A DNA stretch of 64,000 nt, taken from Staphylococcus hyicus (GTDB taxonomy: Bacteria > Bacillota > Bacilli > Staphylococcales > Staphylococcaceae). The stretch lies in the NCBI RefSeq assembly GCF_000816085.1, contig NZ_CP008747.1, positions 1,302,001 to 1,366,000 on the forward strand, in the 5' to 3' direction. Each line of letters opens with the position of its first letter. The first letter of the stretch is position 1. This document shows positions 1 to 11,028 of this stretch, one piece after another. The notes below the pieces were generated by a model. It saw nothing but the letters and a program-made list of their open reading frames with translations, did not search any database and was not told where the DNA came from. The position numbers were made by a program, and so were the translations under genes.

Positions 1-2054
1 AATCAAAAGAACCGATTTTAGTTTATGGAGATTATGATGCCGATGGCGTGACATCGACATCAATATTAGTGCATACGTTAGAACAATTGGGTGCAATTGT
101 TGGGTGGTATATCCCTAACCGTTTTTCAGAAGGTTATGGTCCGAGCGATGTCGCATTTAAAAATGCCTATGATGAAGGTGTGAAATTAATCATCACGGTA
201 GATAATGGGATTCAAGGTCATGAAGAGATAGATATGGTACAAAAGCTAGGTGTAGATGTGATTGTAACGGATCATCATGAAATTGGAGAGACATTACCCA
301 ATGCATATGCTATTGTTCATCCCATGCATCCGGATTATGATTATCCGTTTCCTTATTTATGTGGTGCAGGGGTAGCTTTAAAGCTGGCGCAACATTTATT
401 AAATGAACTGCCTGATTATTTTTGGGTGTATGCGATGATAGGGACAATTGCAGATTTAGTACCAATGCATGACGAAAATAGAAGTATTGTACGTAAAGGG
501 CTCAAGTTAATGAATAAAGAAACGCCAACTGCGTTAAAAGCAATATTAAATGAGGCAAAGTATGATGATGTAATTAATGAAGAAACGATTGGATTTACGA
601 TTGGGCCTAGGCTAAATGCTGTAGGCCGTTTAGATGATGCAAGTTTAGCTGCGGAGTTATTGATGACAGATGACATTGACGAAGCACAATTTTTGGCTGA
701 ACAAGTTGAACATTTTAATCAAGAACGTAAGGATATTGTAAAAACTATAACTGAAGAAGCTATGACGATAGCTAAATCTCAAGTTGAAGAAGGTCAACGA
801 TTTTTAGTATTATACCAAGAAAATTGGCATGAAGGTATCTTAGGTATCGTTGCTTCTCGAATCGTTGAAGCGTATCAACGTCCAACCATGATTCTTAATA
901 TAGACTATGAAAAACAATATGCAAAAGGCTCTGCGCGTAGTATCGCTCAAATTTCAATGTTTGAATTATTATCATCTCAATCCCATTTGATTGATAAATT
1001 CGGTGGTCATCATGCGGCGGCTGGTTTAACACTACCGATTGATAATGTTGAACTTCTAAAACAAGCACTTAATGCTGAAATGTCAATGAAATATTCTGAG
1101 GATGCACTGCAACCAGAGAAAATGATTGATGCCACAATAGCACTAGATGAGGTTACGGTAGAGAATATTGCTTCACTTGAACGGTTACGTCCATTTGGTA
1201 TGCAGTTTGAGCGCCCAGTGTTTCGCTTAAATAACTTAACGATTCAACAAGCTAAAGCTATAGGGCAACAACAAAATCACTTAAAGATGTCTTTTGTAGA
1301 ACAAAAGCTTCAAGGGTTGTTTTGGAACGAAGGTTCCCGTATTCATGAATTAATGCCTAATCAACACATAAACGCTATCGGTGAATTGCAAATCAATGAA
1401 TGGAATGGTAATCGCACACCACAATTAATTGTTGCAGATATTAATAGTAATGGTCGCCAAATTTTTGATTACCGGAGTAAAAATAAGAAATTGCCCCAAT
1501 TTGAAGTAGCTTCAAACACATGTTACTTGATACATCCTAATAGTGATAAATTAAGTGAACATGAATACTATTATGGTGAACCTATCCCTAATGCGTACGA
1601 TAAATGTGTGTTTCGCGAATTGCCGCTCACATTAGATGATTTTAAAGAGACGTTACATGTCATTCAATCGTCACAACTATACGTGCAATTTTCACATACA
1701 AAATCGATTTATTTTGAAGGGATCCCTAAGATTGAGACTTTTAAAAAATGTTATAAGCTCATTTATCAACAACAAAAACTTGATATTACTAAAAATGGAC
1801 TAGCTATGAGTCAATTTTTACAAATTGAACCACAACTATTAAAATTTATATTAAAAGTCTTTCTTGATTTACAATTTATCACACAAAATGATGGTATAAT
1901 AAAAATTAATACAACTGCGCCTAAACAAGACATCACATCTAGCCGTGTTTATCAAGGACGATTACATCGAATAGATGTTGAAAAGCAGTTATTATATGCT
2001 GATTTTCCTTCATTACAACAATGGATGGAAAATGAGATGCATGAGGAAGAATGA
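1..2054 (+). CDS. recJ: RecJ single-stranded-DNA 5'-3' exonuclease (5' end outside window)
   Basis: RecJ degrades single-stranded DNA 5' to 3' in recombinational and base-excision repair. The gene enters from the left edge; the first complete codon in frame is at position 3, and 683 codons are visible, so roughly 75 N-terminal residues are missing if it is as long as the S. aureus protein. Visible motifs are [12 protein letters not shown] at the left edge (DHH motif I), TDHHE near base 270 (the DHH signature) and GGHHAAAG near base 1003 (DHHA1 nuclease core). The C-terminal third is the low-complexity extension typical of Firmicutes RecJ. It ends 11 bases before apt, which is probably co-transcribed. 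Motifs and neighbours make the identity secure. Confidence 0.97.
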   Translation, partial: SKEPILVYGDYDADGVTSTSILVHTLEQLGAIVGWYIPNRFSEGYGPSDVAFKNAYDEGVKLIITVDNGIQGHEEIDMVQKLGVDVIVTDHHEIGETLPNAYAIVHPMHPDYDYPFPYLCGAGVALKLAQHLLNELPDYFWVYAMIGTIADLVPMHDENRSIVRKGLKLMNKETPTALKAILNEAKYDDVINEETIGFTIGPRLNAVGRLDDASLAAELLMTDDIDEAQFLAEQVEHFNQERKDIVKTITEEAMTIAKSQVEEGQRFLVLYQENWHEGILGIVASRIVEAYQRPTMILNIDYEKQYAKGSARSIAQISMFELLSSQSHLIDKFGGHHAAAGLTLPIDNVELLKQALNAEMSMKYSEDALQPEKMIDATIALDEVTVENIASLERLRPFGMQFERPVFRLNNLTIQQAKAIGQQQNHLKMSFVEQKLQGLFWNEGSRIHELMPNQHINAIGELQINEWNGNRTPQLIVADINSNGRQIFDYRSKNKKLPQFEVASNTCYLIHPNSDKLSEHEYYYGEPIPNAYDKCVFRELPLTLDDFKETLHVIQSSQLYVQFSHTKSIYFEGIPKIETFKKCYKLIYQQQKLDITKNGLAMSQFLQIEPQLLKFILKVFLDLQFITQNDGIIKINTTAPKQDITSSRVYQGRLHRIDVEKQLLYADFPSLQQWMENEMHEEE

Positions 2055-2065
2055 GGAGGAAAAGC

Positions 2066-2584
2066 ATGGATTTAAAACAATATGTCTCAGAGGTGCAAGA
2101 TTGGCCTAAAAAAGGTGTAAATTTTAAAGACATTACGACAATTATGGATAATGGTGAGGCATATGGGTATGCTACAGATCAAATTGTTAAATATGCCAAA
2201 GAAAAAAATGTTGATATTGTAGTAGGTCCTGAAGCGCGTGGCTTTATTATAGGGTGCCCTGTGGCATATGCTATGGGTATAGGGTTTGCACCTGTTCGTA
2301 AAGAAGGGAAACTACCACGTGAAGTTATTCGATATGAATACGATTTAGAGTATGGTAGTAACGTATTAACAATGCATGCCGATGCAATTAAACCAGGGCA
2401 ACGTGTGTTGATTACCGATGATTTACTTGCAACAGGTGGAACGATAGAAGCGGCAATCAAATTGGTAGAACAACAAGGTGGTATTGTAGCAGGCATTGCA
2501 TTTATTATAGAATTGGCATATTTAAATGGTATCGAAAAAATTAAAGATTATGACGTCATGCGATTAATCTCATATAATGAGTAA
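2066..2584 (+). CDS. apt: Adenine phosphoribosyltransferase
   Basis: Salvages adenine: adenine plus PRPP gives AMP and pyrophosphate in the cytosol. The 172-residue product equals the S. aureus length. The PRPP-binding loop [13 protein letters not shown] lies near residues 115-127, and [11 protein letters not shown] matches the purine PRTase core. An ATG exists at 2051, but the GAGGAGG ribosome binding site at 2053-2059 lies directly before ATG 2066, which gives the family-standard N-terminus MDLKQYV. It follows recJ by 11 bases and is closed by an intrinsic terminator. The recJ-apt-rel order is a conserved Firmicutes cluster. Confidence 0.97.
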   Translation: MDLKQYVSEVQDWPKKGVNFKDITTIMDNGEAYGYATDQIVKYAKEKNVDIVVGPEARGFIIGCPVAYAMGIGFAPVRKEGKLPREVIRYEYDLEYGSNVLTMHADAIKPGQRVLITDDLLATGGTIEAAIKLVEQQGGIVAGIAFIIELAYLNGIEKIKDYDVMRLISYNE

Positions 2585-2590
2585 TTGACA

Positions 2591-2626
2591 AGGGGATGGG
2601 ACATTTTATATGTTCTATCCCTTTTA
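2591..2626 (+). terminator. Intrinsic terminator after recJ-apt
   Basis: An 11-bp stem (2593-2603 with 2611-2621, all positions paired including two G-U pairs) and a 7-base loop are followed by TTTTATT. It lies nine bases past the apt stop, so it ends the recJ-apt transcript. Confidence 0.8.
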
Positions 2627-2862
2627 TTATTATCTTTTAATTGATGCAGAGACTATGAAGCACATGCTATAGATGTATATCTAAAAAGTTTAAAATATTA
2701 ATATCATTAAGATGCGTCTTATGAAAAATAGGGATATGAAATAAATTGCCAAATATCACTTAAAAGTTGCACAATATTGTTTACTATCAGGAGAATACAG
2801 TTCATTTCTTGATAATCATGTAGTATGATAGAAGTATTATTTAAAAGATGGGGGTGCCCTTT

Positions 2863-5052
2863 ATGAATAACGAATATCCATATAGTGCTGACGAAGTATT
2901 ACATAAAGCGAAAACATATTTAGATCAAAAGGAATACGAGTATGTTTTAAAAAGCTATCAAATTGCATATAAGGCACATGAAGGTCAATTTCGTAAAAAT
3001 GGATTACCTTATATCATGCATCCCATTCAAGTTGCAGGCATCTTAACTGAAATGCGTTTAGATGGCCCTACAATTGTTGCCGGATTTTTACATGATGTCA
3101 TTGAAGATACACCATACACTTTTGATGATGTTGTCGAAATGTTTAATGTTGAAGTTGCGACGATTGTGGATGGGGTCACAAAATTGAAGAAGGTGAAATA
3201 TCGCTCTAAAGAAGAACAACAAGCCGAAAACCACCGCAAATTATTTATAGCGATAGCTAAAGATGTTCGTGTCATTTTAGTGAAATTAGCAGATCGACTT
3301 CACAATATGCGTACATTAAGAGCAATGCCCCGAGAAAAGCAAGTTCGCATTTCTAAAGAAACCCTTGAAATCTATGCACCGTTAGCGCACAGATTGGGGA
3401 TTAATACGATTAAGTGGGAGCTAGAAGATATTGCATTAAGATATATCGATAACGTTCAATATTTTAGAATCGTTAATTTGATGAAAAAAAAGCGCAGTGA
3501 GAGAGAAGCGTACATTGAAAATGCGATTGAAAATATTCGTAAAGAAATGACTTTAATGCAGATTGATGGCGATATTAGTGGCCGCCCAAAACATATTTAT
3601 AGTATTTATCGAAAAATGATGAAACAAAAAAAGCAATTCGATCAAATATTTGACTTATTAGCTGTTCGTGTTATTGTGTCTTCAATTAAAGATTGTTATG
3701 CGGTATTAGGTTTAGTCCATACATTATGGAAACCTATGCCTGGACGTTTTAAAGATTATATAGCGATGCCTAAACAAAATATGTATCAATCTTTACACAC
3801 TACAGTGGTAGGCCCGAACGGTGATCCGTTAGAAATTCAAATTAGAACATTTGAAATGCATGAAATTGCAGAGCATGGGGTTGCTGCACATTGGGCATAT
3901 AAAGAAGGTAAAAAAGTCGATAAAGACAGTGAAACATACCACAAGAAATTGAACTGGCTAAAAGATATTGCCGAACAAGATCATACGTCTTCGGATGCAC
4001 AAGAATTTATAGAATCTCTGAAGTTTGATTTACAAAGTGATAAAGTTTATGCTTTTACACCAGCAAGTGATGTGATGGAATTACCGTATGGAGCAGTCCC
4101 TATTGATTTTGCTTATGCAATTCATAGTGAAGTGGGCAATAAAATGATAGGTGCCAAGGTGAATGGTAAAATTGTCCCAATTGATTATGTGTTACAGACA
4201 GGAGATATCGTAGAAATACGTACGAGTAAACATTCGTATGGACCAAGCCGTGATTGGTTAAAAATCGTACGTTCTTCAAGTGCTAAAAGTAAAATTAAAA
4301 GCTTTTTCAAAAAGCAAGATCGCTCATCAAATATTGAAAAAGGTAAATTTATGATTGAAGCTGAAATAAAAGAGCAAGGCTTTAAAGTTGAAGAAATTTT
4401 AACAGAACGCAATATTAAAATTGTCAATGATAAATACAACTTTGCTAACGAAGACGATTTATATGCGGCAGTCGGATTTGGTGGTGTAACGTCAAACCAA
4501 ATTGTAAATAAACTATCAGAACGCATTCGTATTGAAAACAAGCAAAAAGCATTAAACCAGGCGCAATCGGTAACAAAATCGGTGCCAATTAAAGATCACA
4601 TTACTACGGATTCTGGGGTTTATGTGGAAGGCTTGGATAACGTATTAATTAAGCTTTCAAAGTGTTGTAATCCCATTCCGGGAGATAAAATTGTTGGTTA
4701 TATCACGAAAGGGCATGGCATTAAAGTTCATCGAACAGATTGTCCAAATATACAAAATGAATCTGAACGGTTAATTGATGTGGAATGGGTTAAATCTAAA
4801 GATGCTTCCCAAAAATATCAAGTGGATTTAGAGGTAACAGCCTATGACCGCAACGGTTTATTAAATGAGGTATTACAAGCTGTCAATAGTACCTCAAGTC
4901 ATCTCGTAAAAGTAGCTGGTCGTTCTGATGTAGATAAAAACGCTGTTATTAACCTAAGTATTATGGTAAAAAATGTACATGAGGTATATAAAGTAGCTGA
5001 TAAAATAAAACAGCTCGGTGATATTTATACTGTAACACGAGTTTGGAATTAG
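2863..5052 (+). CDS. relA: Bifunctional (p)ppGpp synthetase/hydrolase, RelA/SpoT family
   Basis: Long RSH enzyme that makes (p)ppGpp on amino-acid starvation and hydrolyses it otherwise. The 729 residues match S. aureus Rel. N-terminal HD hydrolase domain: HPIQVAGIL and HDVIED (about residues 50-80). Synthetase domain about 190-340, with [13 protein letters not shown] and [13 protein letters not shown] domain about 395-455 ([26 protein letters not shown]). Then the zinc-finger region ([12 protein letters not shown]) and a C-terminal ACT domain. The HD residues look intact, so both activities are expected. An in-frame ATG at 2848 is part of the G-rich ribosome binding region; ATG 2863 gives the family N-terminus [13 protein letters not shown] weak sigma-A-like TATGAT lies at about 2824. 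dtd starts 11 bases downstream. Confidence 0.97.
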   Translation: MNNEYPYSADEVLHKAKTYLDQKEYEYVLKSYQIAYKAHEGQFRKNGLPYIMHPIQVAGILTEMRLDGPTIVAGFLHDVIEDTPYTFDDVVEMFNVEVATIVDGVTKLKKVKYRSKEEQQAENHRKLFIAIAKDVRVILVKLADRLHNMRTLRAMPREKQVRISKETLEIYAPLAHRLGINTIKWELEDIALRYIDNVQYFRIVNLMKKKRSEREAYIENAIENIRKEMTLMQIDGDISGRPKHIYSIYRKMMKQKKQFDQIFDLLAVRVIVSSIKDCYAVLGLVHTLWKPMPGRFKDYIAMPKQNMYQSLHTTVVGPNGDPLEIQIRTFEMHEIAEHGVAAHWAYKEGKKVDKDSETYHKKLNWLKDIAEQDHTSSDAQEFIESLKFDLQSDKVYAFTPASDVMELPYGAVPIDFAYAIHSEVGNKMIGAKVNGKIVPIDYVLQTGDIVEIRTSKHSYGPSRDWLKIVRSSSAKSKIKSFFKKQDRSSNIEKGKFMIEAEIKEQGFKVEEILTERNIKIVNDKYNFANEDDLYAAVGFGGVTSNQIVNKLSERIRIENKQKALNQAQSVTKSVPIKDHITTDSGVYVEGLDNVLIKLSKCCNPIPGDKIVGYITKGHGIKVHRTDCPNIQNESERLIDVEWVKSKDASQKYQVDLEVTAYDRNGLLNEVLQAVNSTSSHLVKVAGRSDVDKNAVINLSIMVKNVHEVYKVADKIKQLGDIYTVTRVWN

Positions 5053-5063
5053 GAGTGCAATCC

Positions 5064-5516
5064 ATGAAAATTGTTGTTCAAAGAGTGAAATCGGCGGGAG
5101 TTCGAAACAAAAACATACATCGAACAATCGGAAAAGGCTATTGTCTTTTAGTTGGTGTAGGAGAACATTCTACCGAAATTGATGCAGAAGTTTTAGCTAA
5201 AAAGATAGTCAACGCACGATTGTTCGAAGATGATGCGGGAAAACTTAATTTAAATATACAACAAGTGGAAGGGGAAATACTTTCTATTTCTCAATTTACT
5301 TTACTTGCTGATGTAAAAAAAGGAAATCGACCTAGTTTTACAAATGCCAAAGCACCGAATGAAGCGAATAAAATTTATGATGTGTTTAATCAAGCACTTG
5401 CAACATATGGGTTCGATGTTGTGACTGGTGAATTCGGTACTGACATGACCATTGATATTCAGAATGACGGTCCTGTTACAATAATTTACGAAAGTGACAA
5501 CGGCAAAATTTTATGA
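5064..5516 (+). CDS. dtd: D-aminoacyl-tRNA deacylase
   Basis: Hydrolyses D-amino acids, and mischarged glycine, from tRNA, acting as a proofreading step after aminoacylation. The 150 residues equal the family length. Both active-site motifs are visible: SQFTLLADV near residue 77 and NDGPVTI near residue 137, the cross-dimer Gly-Pro pocket. ATG 5064 follows AGGAGTG at 5051-5057; an earlier in-frame start at 5043 would overlap relA and has no ribosome binding site. The stop overlaps the lytH start by four bases (ATGA), so the two are translationally coupled. Confidence 0.96.
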   Translation: MKIVVQRVKSAGVRNKNIHRTIGKGYCLLVGVGEHSTEIDAEVLAKKIVNARLFEDDAGKLNLNIQQVEGEILSISQFTLLADVKKGNRPSFTNAKAPNEANKIYDVFNQALATYGFDVVTGEFGTDMTIDIQNDGPVTIIYESDNGKIL

Positions 5517-6388
5517 GACGCTTTGATAAATGGTTAAGGTCAAAAAATATAGAACCTAAACGCTTTTATTTTGGTGCGATTATTATTTCGCTTGTTTTTA
5601 TACTTCTTGTCGTCATTAATGCGATAAAAGGGGATTCAGATAATAGAATCTATTTAACTGAAGATGCTCAAATCCGCACAGGTCCAAACGCCAGCTACCC
5701 CGTATTGTTTAATATTCGTGAAGGTGAACCCTTCAAAGTCATTGGAAAAGCTGGGAAATGGTTAGAAGTAACGTCATATGATGATAAGCAAAAGGGATGG
5801 ATTGCAGGTTGGCATACGAACCTTAATATTAAAGAGGATGAAAACCCTCATGCGCGACCGCTAAAAGGAAAAGTCATCGTAATCGACCCAGGTCACGGTG
5901 GAAATGATCAAGGCGCCTCGAGTCAAACAGGTAAAAACACACTCGAAAAGGATATGACCTTAACGACAAGTTTAGAATTAAAAGATAAACTAGAAAATGA
6001 AGGTGCAAAGGTCAAATTAACACGACATGATGACACATACGTACGTTTAGAAGATCGTAAAGCAACAGGTGACGCTTTTATTAGTATACATAATGATGCA
6101 TTAGAATCTAATAAAGCAAATGGGGCCACGGTTTATTGGTATCATGAACAACAAGAGATGCTTGCACAAACGCTCAATGCGAGTATCCAAAAGAAAGGTA
6201 TGCTCTCAAATCGAGGGGTACGTCAAGAAAATTATCAAGTTTTAAGACAAACAGATATGCCTGCTGTTTTATTAGAACTAGGCTATATCAGTAATCCAAC
6301 CGATGAAGTGATGATTAAAGATAAAAACCATCGCCAAGTCGTTGAAAACGCTGTCGTGGAAGGTCTTAGAAATTATTTTTTAAGTTAA
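5513..6388 (+). CDS. lytH: Membrane-anchored N-acetylmuramoyl-L-alanine amidase LytH
   Basis: Cell-wall amidase that strips stem peptides from nascent peptidoglycan; in S. aureus LytH is activated by the polytopic protein ActH (not in this window) and tunes where wall synthesis occurs. The 291 residues match the S. aureus length. Order: a short cytoplasmic N-terminus, one transmembrane segment (about residues 18-40), an SH3b domain (about 45-110, with [18 protein letters not shown]) and an Amidase_3 catalytic domain (about 118-288). Zinc and catalytic residues sit in [24 protein letters not shown] and LLELGYISN. The start overlaps the dtd stop. The T-box promoter of hisS lies just downstream. 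Confidence 0.95.
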   Translation: MRRFDKWLRSKNIEPKRFYFGAIIISLVFILLVVINAIKGDSDNRIYLTEDAQIRTGPNASYPVLFNIREGEPFKVIGKAGKWLEVTSYDDKQKGWIAGWHTNLNIKEDENPHARPLKGKVIVIDPGHGGNDQGASSQTGKNTLEKDMTLTTSLELKDKLENEGAKVKLTRHDDTYVRLEDRKATGDAFISIHNDALESNKANGATVYWYHEQQEMLAQTLNASIQKKGMLSNRGVRQENYQVLRQTDMPAVLLELGYISNPTDEVMIKDKNHRQVVENAVVEGLRNYFLS

Positions 6389-6392
6389 TATC

Positions 6393-6421
6393 TTGAAAAG
6401 TACAATAAAAACATGTATGAT
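6393..6421 (+). promoter_or_regulatory. Sigma-A promoter for the hisS-aspS leader
   Basis: TTGAAA (6393-6398), a 17-base spacer and TATGAT (6416-6421). Transcription would start near 6428, which places the whole T-box leader on the transcript. Confidence 0.75.
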
Positions 6422-6427
6422 AAGTAC

Positions 6428-6690
6428 TGAATTTGATAAATAAAACCGTCTGTATTCTTGAATTTGATTGCTTTTAACACGTTATAGAGAGTTTATACGA
6501 GGCTGAAATATAAACCGTGTATGCATTCATTTGAACACAAGAAGAGGTGCTTTATGAAAATGAAGCCGTTTTGCTTACGTTATGAGCTATTGAGTGAGTA
6601 CATGGAACTACATGTACTTAAATTAGGGTGGCAACACGGCTAAAGTACGTCCCTTGTATGTGATTACACATACAAGGGGCTTTTTATTTT
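6428..6690 (+). promoter_or_regulatory. T-box leader of hisS-aspS
   Basis: A leader of about 260 bases containing the T-box core AGGGTGGCAACACGG (6625-6639) and a terminator with a perfect 12-bp stem (6651-6662 with 6667-6678), a 4-base loop and a U-rich tail (6681-6690). A GA-rich stem I element appears near 6484. A CAC triplet at 6536-6538 (in GAACACAAG) is the likely histidine specifier, although I did not fold stem I fully. By known T-box logic, uncharged tRNA-His pairs with the leader and favours the antiterminator. The Asp enzyme downstream would then be induced by histidine starvation too. Confidence 0.9.
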
Positions 6691-6713
6691 AAATAAATTA
6701 GGAGGATGGACCG

Positions 6714-7988
6714 ATGATTAATATTCCTCGTGGAACGCAAGATATATTACCAACTGACTCGCCCAAATGGCGTTATATTGAATCTAAGTTACATCAATTA
6801 ATGGAAATATACAATTATCAAGAAATTAGAACACCTATTTTTGAAAGTACAGAGTTATTTGCAAGAGGTGTTGGAGATTCAACTGATGTTGTTCAAAAAG
6901 AGATGTATACCTTTAAGGATAAAGGTGATCGTAGTATTACTTTACGCCCTGAAGGTACTGCAGCAACAGTCAGAAGTTATATTGAAAACAAAATGCAAGG
7001 GTTACCAAATCAACCTGTGAAACTTTACTATAATGGACCGATGTTTCGTTATGAGAGAAAACAAAAGGGTCGTTACCGTCAATTTAATCAATTTGGAATT
7101 GAAGCGATTGGTGCTGAAAACCCAAGTATTGATGCAGAAGTACTCGCAATGGTAATGCATATTTATCAATCGTTCGGCTTAAAGCACTTAAAGCTTGTCA
7201 TTAACAGTGTAGGCGATGCAGAATCACGTGTAGAGTATCAAGAGGCATTACGAGCACATTTTAGTCCCGTAATTCATACGTATTGTAAAGATTGTCAAAA
7301 TCGTATTGAAACTAATCCTATGCGAATACTCGATTGTAAAGTCGACAAAGATAAGCCAGAAATGCAAACTGCCCCATCGATTACGGACTACTTAAATGAT
7401 TATTCAAAATCTTATTTTGACGCAGTAAAAGCGCATTTAGATCGTTTAGGAGTTCCATATGTAGTTGATCCAAATCTTGTTCGCGGTCTAGACTATTATA
7501 CACATACAGCGTTCGAATTAATGATAGACAATGAAGACTATACTGGGGCAATCACCACATTATGTGGCGGTGGGCGATACAATGGTTTACTTGAGCTATT
7601 AGGTGGGCCTAATCAAACTGGCATTGGTTTCGCATTAAGTATTGAGCGATTAATAATGGCCCTTGAAGAAGAAGGTATCGCGCTGCCACATACATCACAA
7701 TTAGATTTATTTATCGCAACGATGGGTGAAGAAGCTGATAACTTTGCAGTGAAGTTGCTTAATGATTTGAGGCATGAACAAATTCGTGTAGATAAGGATT
7801 ATTTATCGCGAAAATTAAAAGGTCAAATGAAGCAGGCTGATCGCCTCAATGCGATATATACAATTGTTTTAGGAGATCATGAACTTGAAGCAAATGAGGT
7901 TGCGATTAAACACATGGCTACGGGAGAAAGTCATACGGTTAAATTAAATGAAATAGCACAATTTATAAATGGAGGAAAAGTAAAATGA
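6714..7988 (+). CDS. hisS: Histidyl-tRNA synthetase
   Basis: Class II synthetase charging tRNA-His. It has 424 residues, close to the usual 420. Motif 2 with its loop is at [18 protein letters not shown] (about residues 112-129), the histidine-binding motif [11 protein letters not shown] is near residue 259, motif 3 is near [11 protein letters not shown] (about 303), and the C-terminal anticodon-binding domain starts near residue 330. ATG 6714 follows AGGAGG at 6700-6705. The stop overlaps the aspS start by four bases. Controlled by the upstream T-box. Confidence 0.98.
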   Translation: MINIPRGTQDILPTDSPKWRYIESKLHQLMEIYNYQEIRTPIFESTELFARGVGDSTDVVQKEMYTFKDKGDRSITLRPEGTAATVRSYIENKMQGLPNQPVKLYYNGPMFRYERKQKGRYRQFNQFGIEAIGAENPSIDAEVLAMVMHIYQSFGLKHLKLVINSVGDAESRVEYQEALRAHFSPVIHTYCKDCQNRIETNPMRILDCKVDKDKPEMQTAPSITDYLNDYSKSYFDAVKAHLDRLGVPYVVDPNLVRGLDYYTHTAFELMIDNEDYTGAITTLCGGGRYNGLLELLGGPNQTGIGFALSIERLIMALEEEGIALPHTSQLDLFIATMGEEADNFAVKLLNDLRHEQIRVDKDYLSRKLKGQMKQADRLNAIYTIVLGDHELEANEVAIKHMATGESHTVKLNEIAQFINGGKVK

Positions 7989-9751
7989 CACCACGTACTA
8001 CTTATTGTGGATTCATAACAGAATCATACTTAGGTCAAGAAGTTACATTGAAAGGATGGGTTCATAACCGCCGTGATTTAGGTGGGCTCATTTTCGTTGA
8101 TGTACGTGATAGAGAGGGAATTGTACAAGTTGTATTTAATCCTGATTTTTCTAAAGAAGCGTTAGAAGTTGCAGAACGTATTCGTTCAGAATATGTCGTT
8201 GAAATTAAAGGAACAGTTACAAAAAGAGACGCTGAAACTGTAAACCCTAAAATTAAAACAGGACAAGTAGAAGTACAAGCAACAGAGATCAAAATTATAA
8301 ATAAATCTGAAACACCACCATTTTCAATTAATGACGAAAACGTAAATGTTGATGAAAATATTCGCCTAAAATATCGTTATTTAGATTTACGTCGTGAGGA
8401 ATTTGCACGTACGTTTAAACTACGACACCAAACCACTCAATCTATTCGTCGTTATTTAGATGCGGCAGGATTTTATGATATTGAAACACCTGTGTTGACA
8501 AAATCAACACCTGAAGGAGCTAGAGATTATCTTGTGCCTTCTCGTGTTCATGAAGGTGAATTTTATGCTTTACCTCAGTCACCGCAGTTGTTCAAACAAC
8601 TTTTAATGATGAGTGGTTTTGACAAATATTACCAAATCGTAAAATGTTTCCGAGATGAAGACTTGCGAGCGGATCGCCAACCAGAATTTACGCAAGTCGA
8701 TATTGAAATGAGTTTTGTTGAACAAGAAGATGTGATGCAACTTGGAGAGCATATGCTAAAAGCGGTCATGAAAGATGTAAAAGGCATAACTATTGACGAT
8801 GCATTTCCTCGTATGACTTATGCGGAAGCGATGGAACGTTATGGTTCAGATAAACCTGATACACGTTTTGGTATGGAACTACTTGATGTGTCTGAACTTG
8901 CAAAGGTAATGGATTTTAAAGTATTTACAAGTGCAGTTGAAAATGGCGGTCAGGTGAAAGCGATTGTTGTCGAACAAGGTGCGGATAAATATACCCGAAA
9001 AGATATAGACGGCTTAACTGAATTTGTGAACATATATGGTGCAAAAGGTTTAGCATGGGTTAAAGTTGTAGATGAAGGTTTAAATGGTCCGATTGCAAGA
9101 TTCTTTGAAACTGATCATGTTGAAAAATTACGTGCTTTAACAGATGCGAAAGCTGGAGATCTTGTATTATTTGTTGCAGATACAAAAGACGTCGTTGCAC
9201 AAAGTTTAGGTGCATTACGTGTTAAATTGGCGAAAGAATTAAATTTACTTGATCCAAATCAATTTAATTTCTTATGGGTAACAGATTGGCCATTATTAGA
9301 ATATGATGATGAAACAAATCGTTATGTTGCAGCGCATCACCCGTTTACTTCACCATTGCCACAAGATGTAGATAAATTAGAAAGTGCACCTGAAACAGCT
9401 CAAGCACAAGCCTATGATATTGTTCTTAACGGCTTTGAGCTAGGTGGTGGATCAATTCGTATCCACGATGGTGATATCCAATCTAAAATGTTTAAAGCAT
9501 TAGGATTTACAGAAGAAAGTGCGCAAGAGCAATTTGGTTTCTTATTAGATGCGTTTAAATATGGTGCGCCACCTCATGGTGGAATTGCACTTGGTTTAGA
9601 CCGCTTAGTAATGTTACTTACAGGGGCATCAAATTTACGTGATACGATTGCATTCCCTAAAACTGCATCTGCTACTGATTTGCTGACAGATGCGCCAAGT
9701 GAAGTATCAACGAAACAACTAGATGAATTAGCGTTACGTATTAAACATTAA
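7985..9751 (+). CDS. aspS: Aspartyl-tRNA synthetase
   Basis: Class II synthetase; 588 residues, identical to the S. aureus length. An N-terminal OB-fold anticodon domain (about 1-110, [15 protein letters not shown]) is followed by the catalytic core with motif 2 [16 protein letters not shown] (about residue 222), the bacterial insertion domain (about 290-410) and motif 3 [14 protein letters not shown] (about 530). Translationally coupled to hisS by a 4-base overlap (ATGA). No terminator was recognised between its stop and the 6S RNA promoter. Confidence 0.98.
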   Translation: MTPRTTYCGFITESYLGQEVTLKGWVHNRRDLGGLIFVDVRDREGIVQVVFNPDFSKEALEVAERIRSEYVVEIKGTVTKRDAETVNPKIKTGQVEVQATEIKIINKSETPPFSINDENVNVDENIRLKYRYLDLRREEFARTFKLRHQTTQSIRRYLDAAGFYDIETPVLTKSTPEGARDYLVPSRVHEGEFYALPQSPQLFKQLLMMSGFDKYYQIVKCFRDEDLRADRQPEFTQVDIEMSFVEQEDVMQLGEHMLKAVMKDVKGITIDDAFPRMTYAEAMERYGSDKPDTRFGMELLDVSELAKVMDFKVFTSAVENGGQVKAIVVEQGADKYTRKDIDGLTEFVNIYGAKGLAWVKVVDEGLNGPIARFFETDHVEKLRALTDAKAGDLVLFVADTKDVVAQSLGALRVKLAKELNLLDPNQFNFLWVTDWPLLEYDDETNRYVAAHHPFTSPLPQDVDKLESAPETAQAQAYDIVLNGFELGGGSIRIHDGDIQSKMFKALGFTEESAQEQFGFLLDAFKYGAPPHGGIALGLDRLVMLLTGASNLRDTIAFPKTASATDLLTDAPSEVSTKQLDELALRIKH

Positions 9752-9762
9752 AAACATTTCGC

Positions 9763-9790
9763 TTGCCAAATTAACGATATGTGGTATGAT
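9763..9790 (+). promoter_or_regulatory. Promoter of 6S RNA
   Basis: TTGCCA (9763-9768), a 16-base spacer and TATGAT (9785-9790), about 10 bases before the 5' arm of the 6S closing stem. Confidence 0.7.
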
Positions 9791-9798
9791 GAATGCAT

Positions 9799-10027
9799 AA
9801 GATAGTCGTCTGTAGTGTTCGTAAGTTCGCTTTATGTATTTTGACCTAACACTCTTTGATCAGGGAGTCCAATGGGTTTTCTTGCAGCGCACACGCCTCT
9901 ATAGGAGGACGTGCAAAACAAGAAACAGGACACCCACCTGTATATAGCAGGCCAAAATGATCAAGCACTTTAAACTACGGCATGACGGATTCTATCGATA
10001 CGCAAGACAAACGTCTTGCGTATTTTT
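9799..10027 (+). ncRNA. ssrS: 6S RNA
   Basis: 6S RNA binds the sigma-A RNA polymerase holoenzyme and mimics an open promoter, damping transcription in stationary phase. No reading frame is present. The 5' arm (GATAG at 9801-9805 and CTGTAG at 9810-9815) pairs with the 3' arm (CTACGG at 9975-9980 and CTATC at 9992-9996), giving the long closing stem of the family, with internal hairpin material between. The location between aspS and tcdA is the same as 6S-1 (bsrA) between aspS and yrvM in Bacillus subtilis. An intrinsic terminator closes it. Exact ends are inferred from promoter and terminator positions. Confidence 0.87.
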
Positions 10028-10029
10028 AT
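9998..10029 (+). terminator. Intrinsic terminator of 6S RNA
   Basis: A perfect 11-bp stem, ATACGCAAGAC (9998-10008) with GTCTTGCGTAT (10013-10023), has an AAAC loop and is followed by TTTTAT. Confidence 0.9.
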
Positions 10030-10057
10030 GCGTTCAAACAGATTAAAGGAGTTCATT

Positions 10058-10825
10058 ATGAAGCATCAATTTTCAAGGAATGAATTAGCTATTGGTCAAG
10101 AAGGACTTAAATTATTAGAACATACAACTGTAGCCGTTTTAGGTGTCGGTGGCGTGGGTTCGTTTGCTGCGGAAGCACTTGCGAGAACGAATATTGGTCA
10201 CATTATATTAATTGATAAAGATGATGTGGACATTACTAATGTAAATCGCCAATTACACGCATTAACAACAACGATTGGGCAGAGTAAAGTAAGTTTAATG
10301 GAAGAACGAATTAAACAAATTAATCCTAATTGTACTGTTACATCACTACATATGTTTTATACTGAAGAAACGTATGAGCAATTATTCAATGATTATCAAA
10401 TTGATTACATTGTTGATGCTAGTGACACCATTATATATAAAGTCCATCTCATGGAACAATGTTTAAATCGTGGTATTAAAATAATCTCTAGTATGGGAGC
10501 AGCAAATAAAATAGATCCAACGCGTTTTCAAATTACTGATATTTCAAAAACGCACACAGATCCTATCGCTCGTGTTATTCGTAATCAACTTAAACGTAAA
10601 GGAATTTACAGAGGGATTCCTGTTGTATTTTCTGACGAAAGTCCTATTGTCATTCGGGATGAAGTTAAAGCTGTTGTCGGCGATGCAAATGGTAAAAACC
10701 GTAAAGCACAAATGCCACCATCATCAAATGCGTTTGTACCAAGCGTCGTTGGATTGATTATGGCAAGTTATGTATGCAATGATATAACACGCAATATTCC
10801 ATTAAAACGTATAAAAGATAAATAA
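10058..10825 (+). CDS. tcdA: tRNA threonylcarbamoyladenosine dehydratase
   Basis: E1-like ATP-dependent enzyme that dehydrates t6A37 of ANN-decoding tRNAs to cyclic ct6A. The 255 residues fit the family. The nucleotide-binding motif GVGGVGSFAAEALAR is near residues 27-41, NVNRQLHAL near residue 64, and SSMGAANKIDPTRF near residue 145 is characteristic of TcdA/YgdL. ATG 10058 follows AAAGGAG at 10046-10052; the earlier in-frame ATG at 10028 lacks a ribosome binding site. A Bacillus-type neighbourhood (aspS, 6S RNA, tcdA, rarA) supports the call. Confidence 0.95.
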   Translation: MKHQFSRNELAIGQEGLKLLEHTTVAVLGVGGVGSFAAEALARTNIGHIILIDKDDVDITNVNRQLHALTTTIGQSKVSLMEERIKQINPNCTVTSLHMFYTEETYEQLFNDYQIDYIVDASDTIIYKVHLMEQCLNRGIKIISSMGAANKIDPTRFQITDISKTHTDPIARVIRNQLKRKGIYRGIPVVFSDESPIVIRDEVKAVVGDANGKNRKAQMPPSSNAFVPSVVGLIMASYVCNDITRNIPLKRIKDK

Positions 10826-10842
10826 TGGAAATGCGCAATTCA

Positions 10843-10880
10843 TGTGATGATACTCCGATTGACATCACAATTATATATTT
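10843..10880 (+). terminator. Probable terminator after tcdA
   Basis: TGTGATG (10843-10849) pairs with CATCACA (10863-10869), followed by an A/T-rich tail containing TTTT. The 7-bp stem and 13-base loop make it weaker than the other terminators here. Confidence 0.5.
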
Positions 10881-10930
10881 TAAAAAATAGCCTTTGACTT
10901 TCATAAGCAAAATGAAAGTCGAAGGCTATT
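10880..10930 (-). terminator. Strong minus-strand intrinsic terminator
   Basis: A 19-bp inverted repeat (10886-10904 with 10912-10930, one G-U pair, 7-base loop) has an A-run at 10882-10887, which is a U-tract only when read on the minus strand. It therefore ends a leftward transcript coming from the rarA side. No protein gene lies between it and the rarA stop at 11450. Confidence 0.85.
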
Positions 10931-10991
10931 GGTCTATTGATAACAATGTTGCTATGGCATGTGGCTGGGAAGTAGCTACCCTGTGAATCAA

Positions 10992-11028
10992 AACCAACAA
11001 TATTCTTCATACATGAAGTTTGTTGGTT
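10992..11028 (-). repeat. Nested perfect hairpin in the rarA-tcdA interval
   Basis: Outer 9-bp arms AACCAACAA (10992-11000) and TTGTTGGTT (11020-11028) enclose CTTCAT and ATGAAG. On the minus strand it is followed by TTTT, so it may be a second, weaker termination or processing point. Confidence 0.6.

Noticed and set aside
416-676. Minus-strand frames inside recJ, apt, relA, alaS, yqeH, phoH and other genes
   Set aside because: They are antisense shadows of well-conserved plus-strand genes, without ribosome binding sites or family patterns.
3482-3495. Slippage site at the A8 run in relA
   Set aside because: Reading frame is intact through the conserved MKKKRSE segment; A-runs of this size are common in low-GC genes.
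9799-10027. T-box or riboswitch upstream of tcdA
   Set aside because: No T-box core, own promoter and terminator, long closing stem, and the aspS-tcdA location identify 6S RNA.
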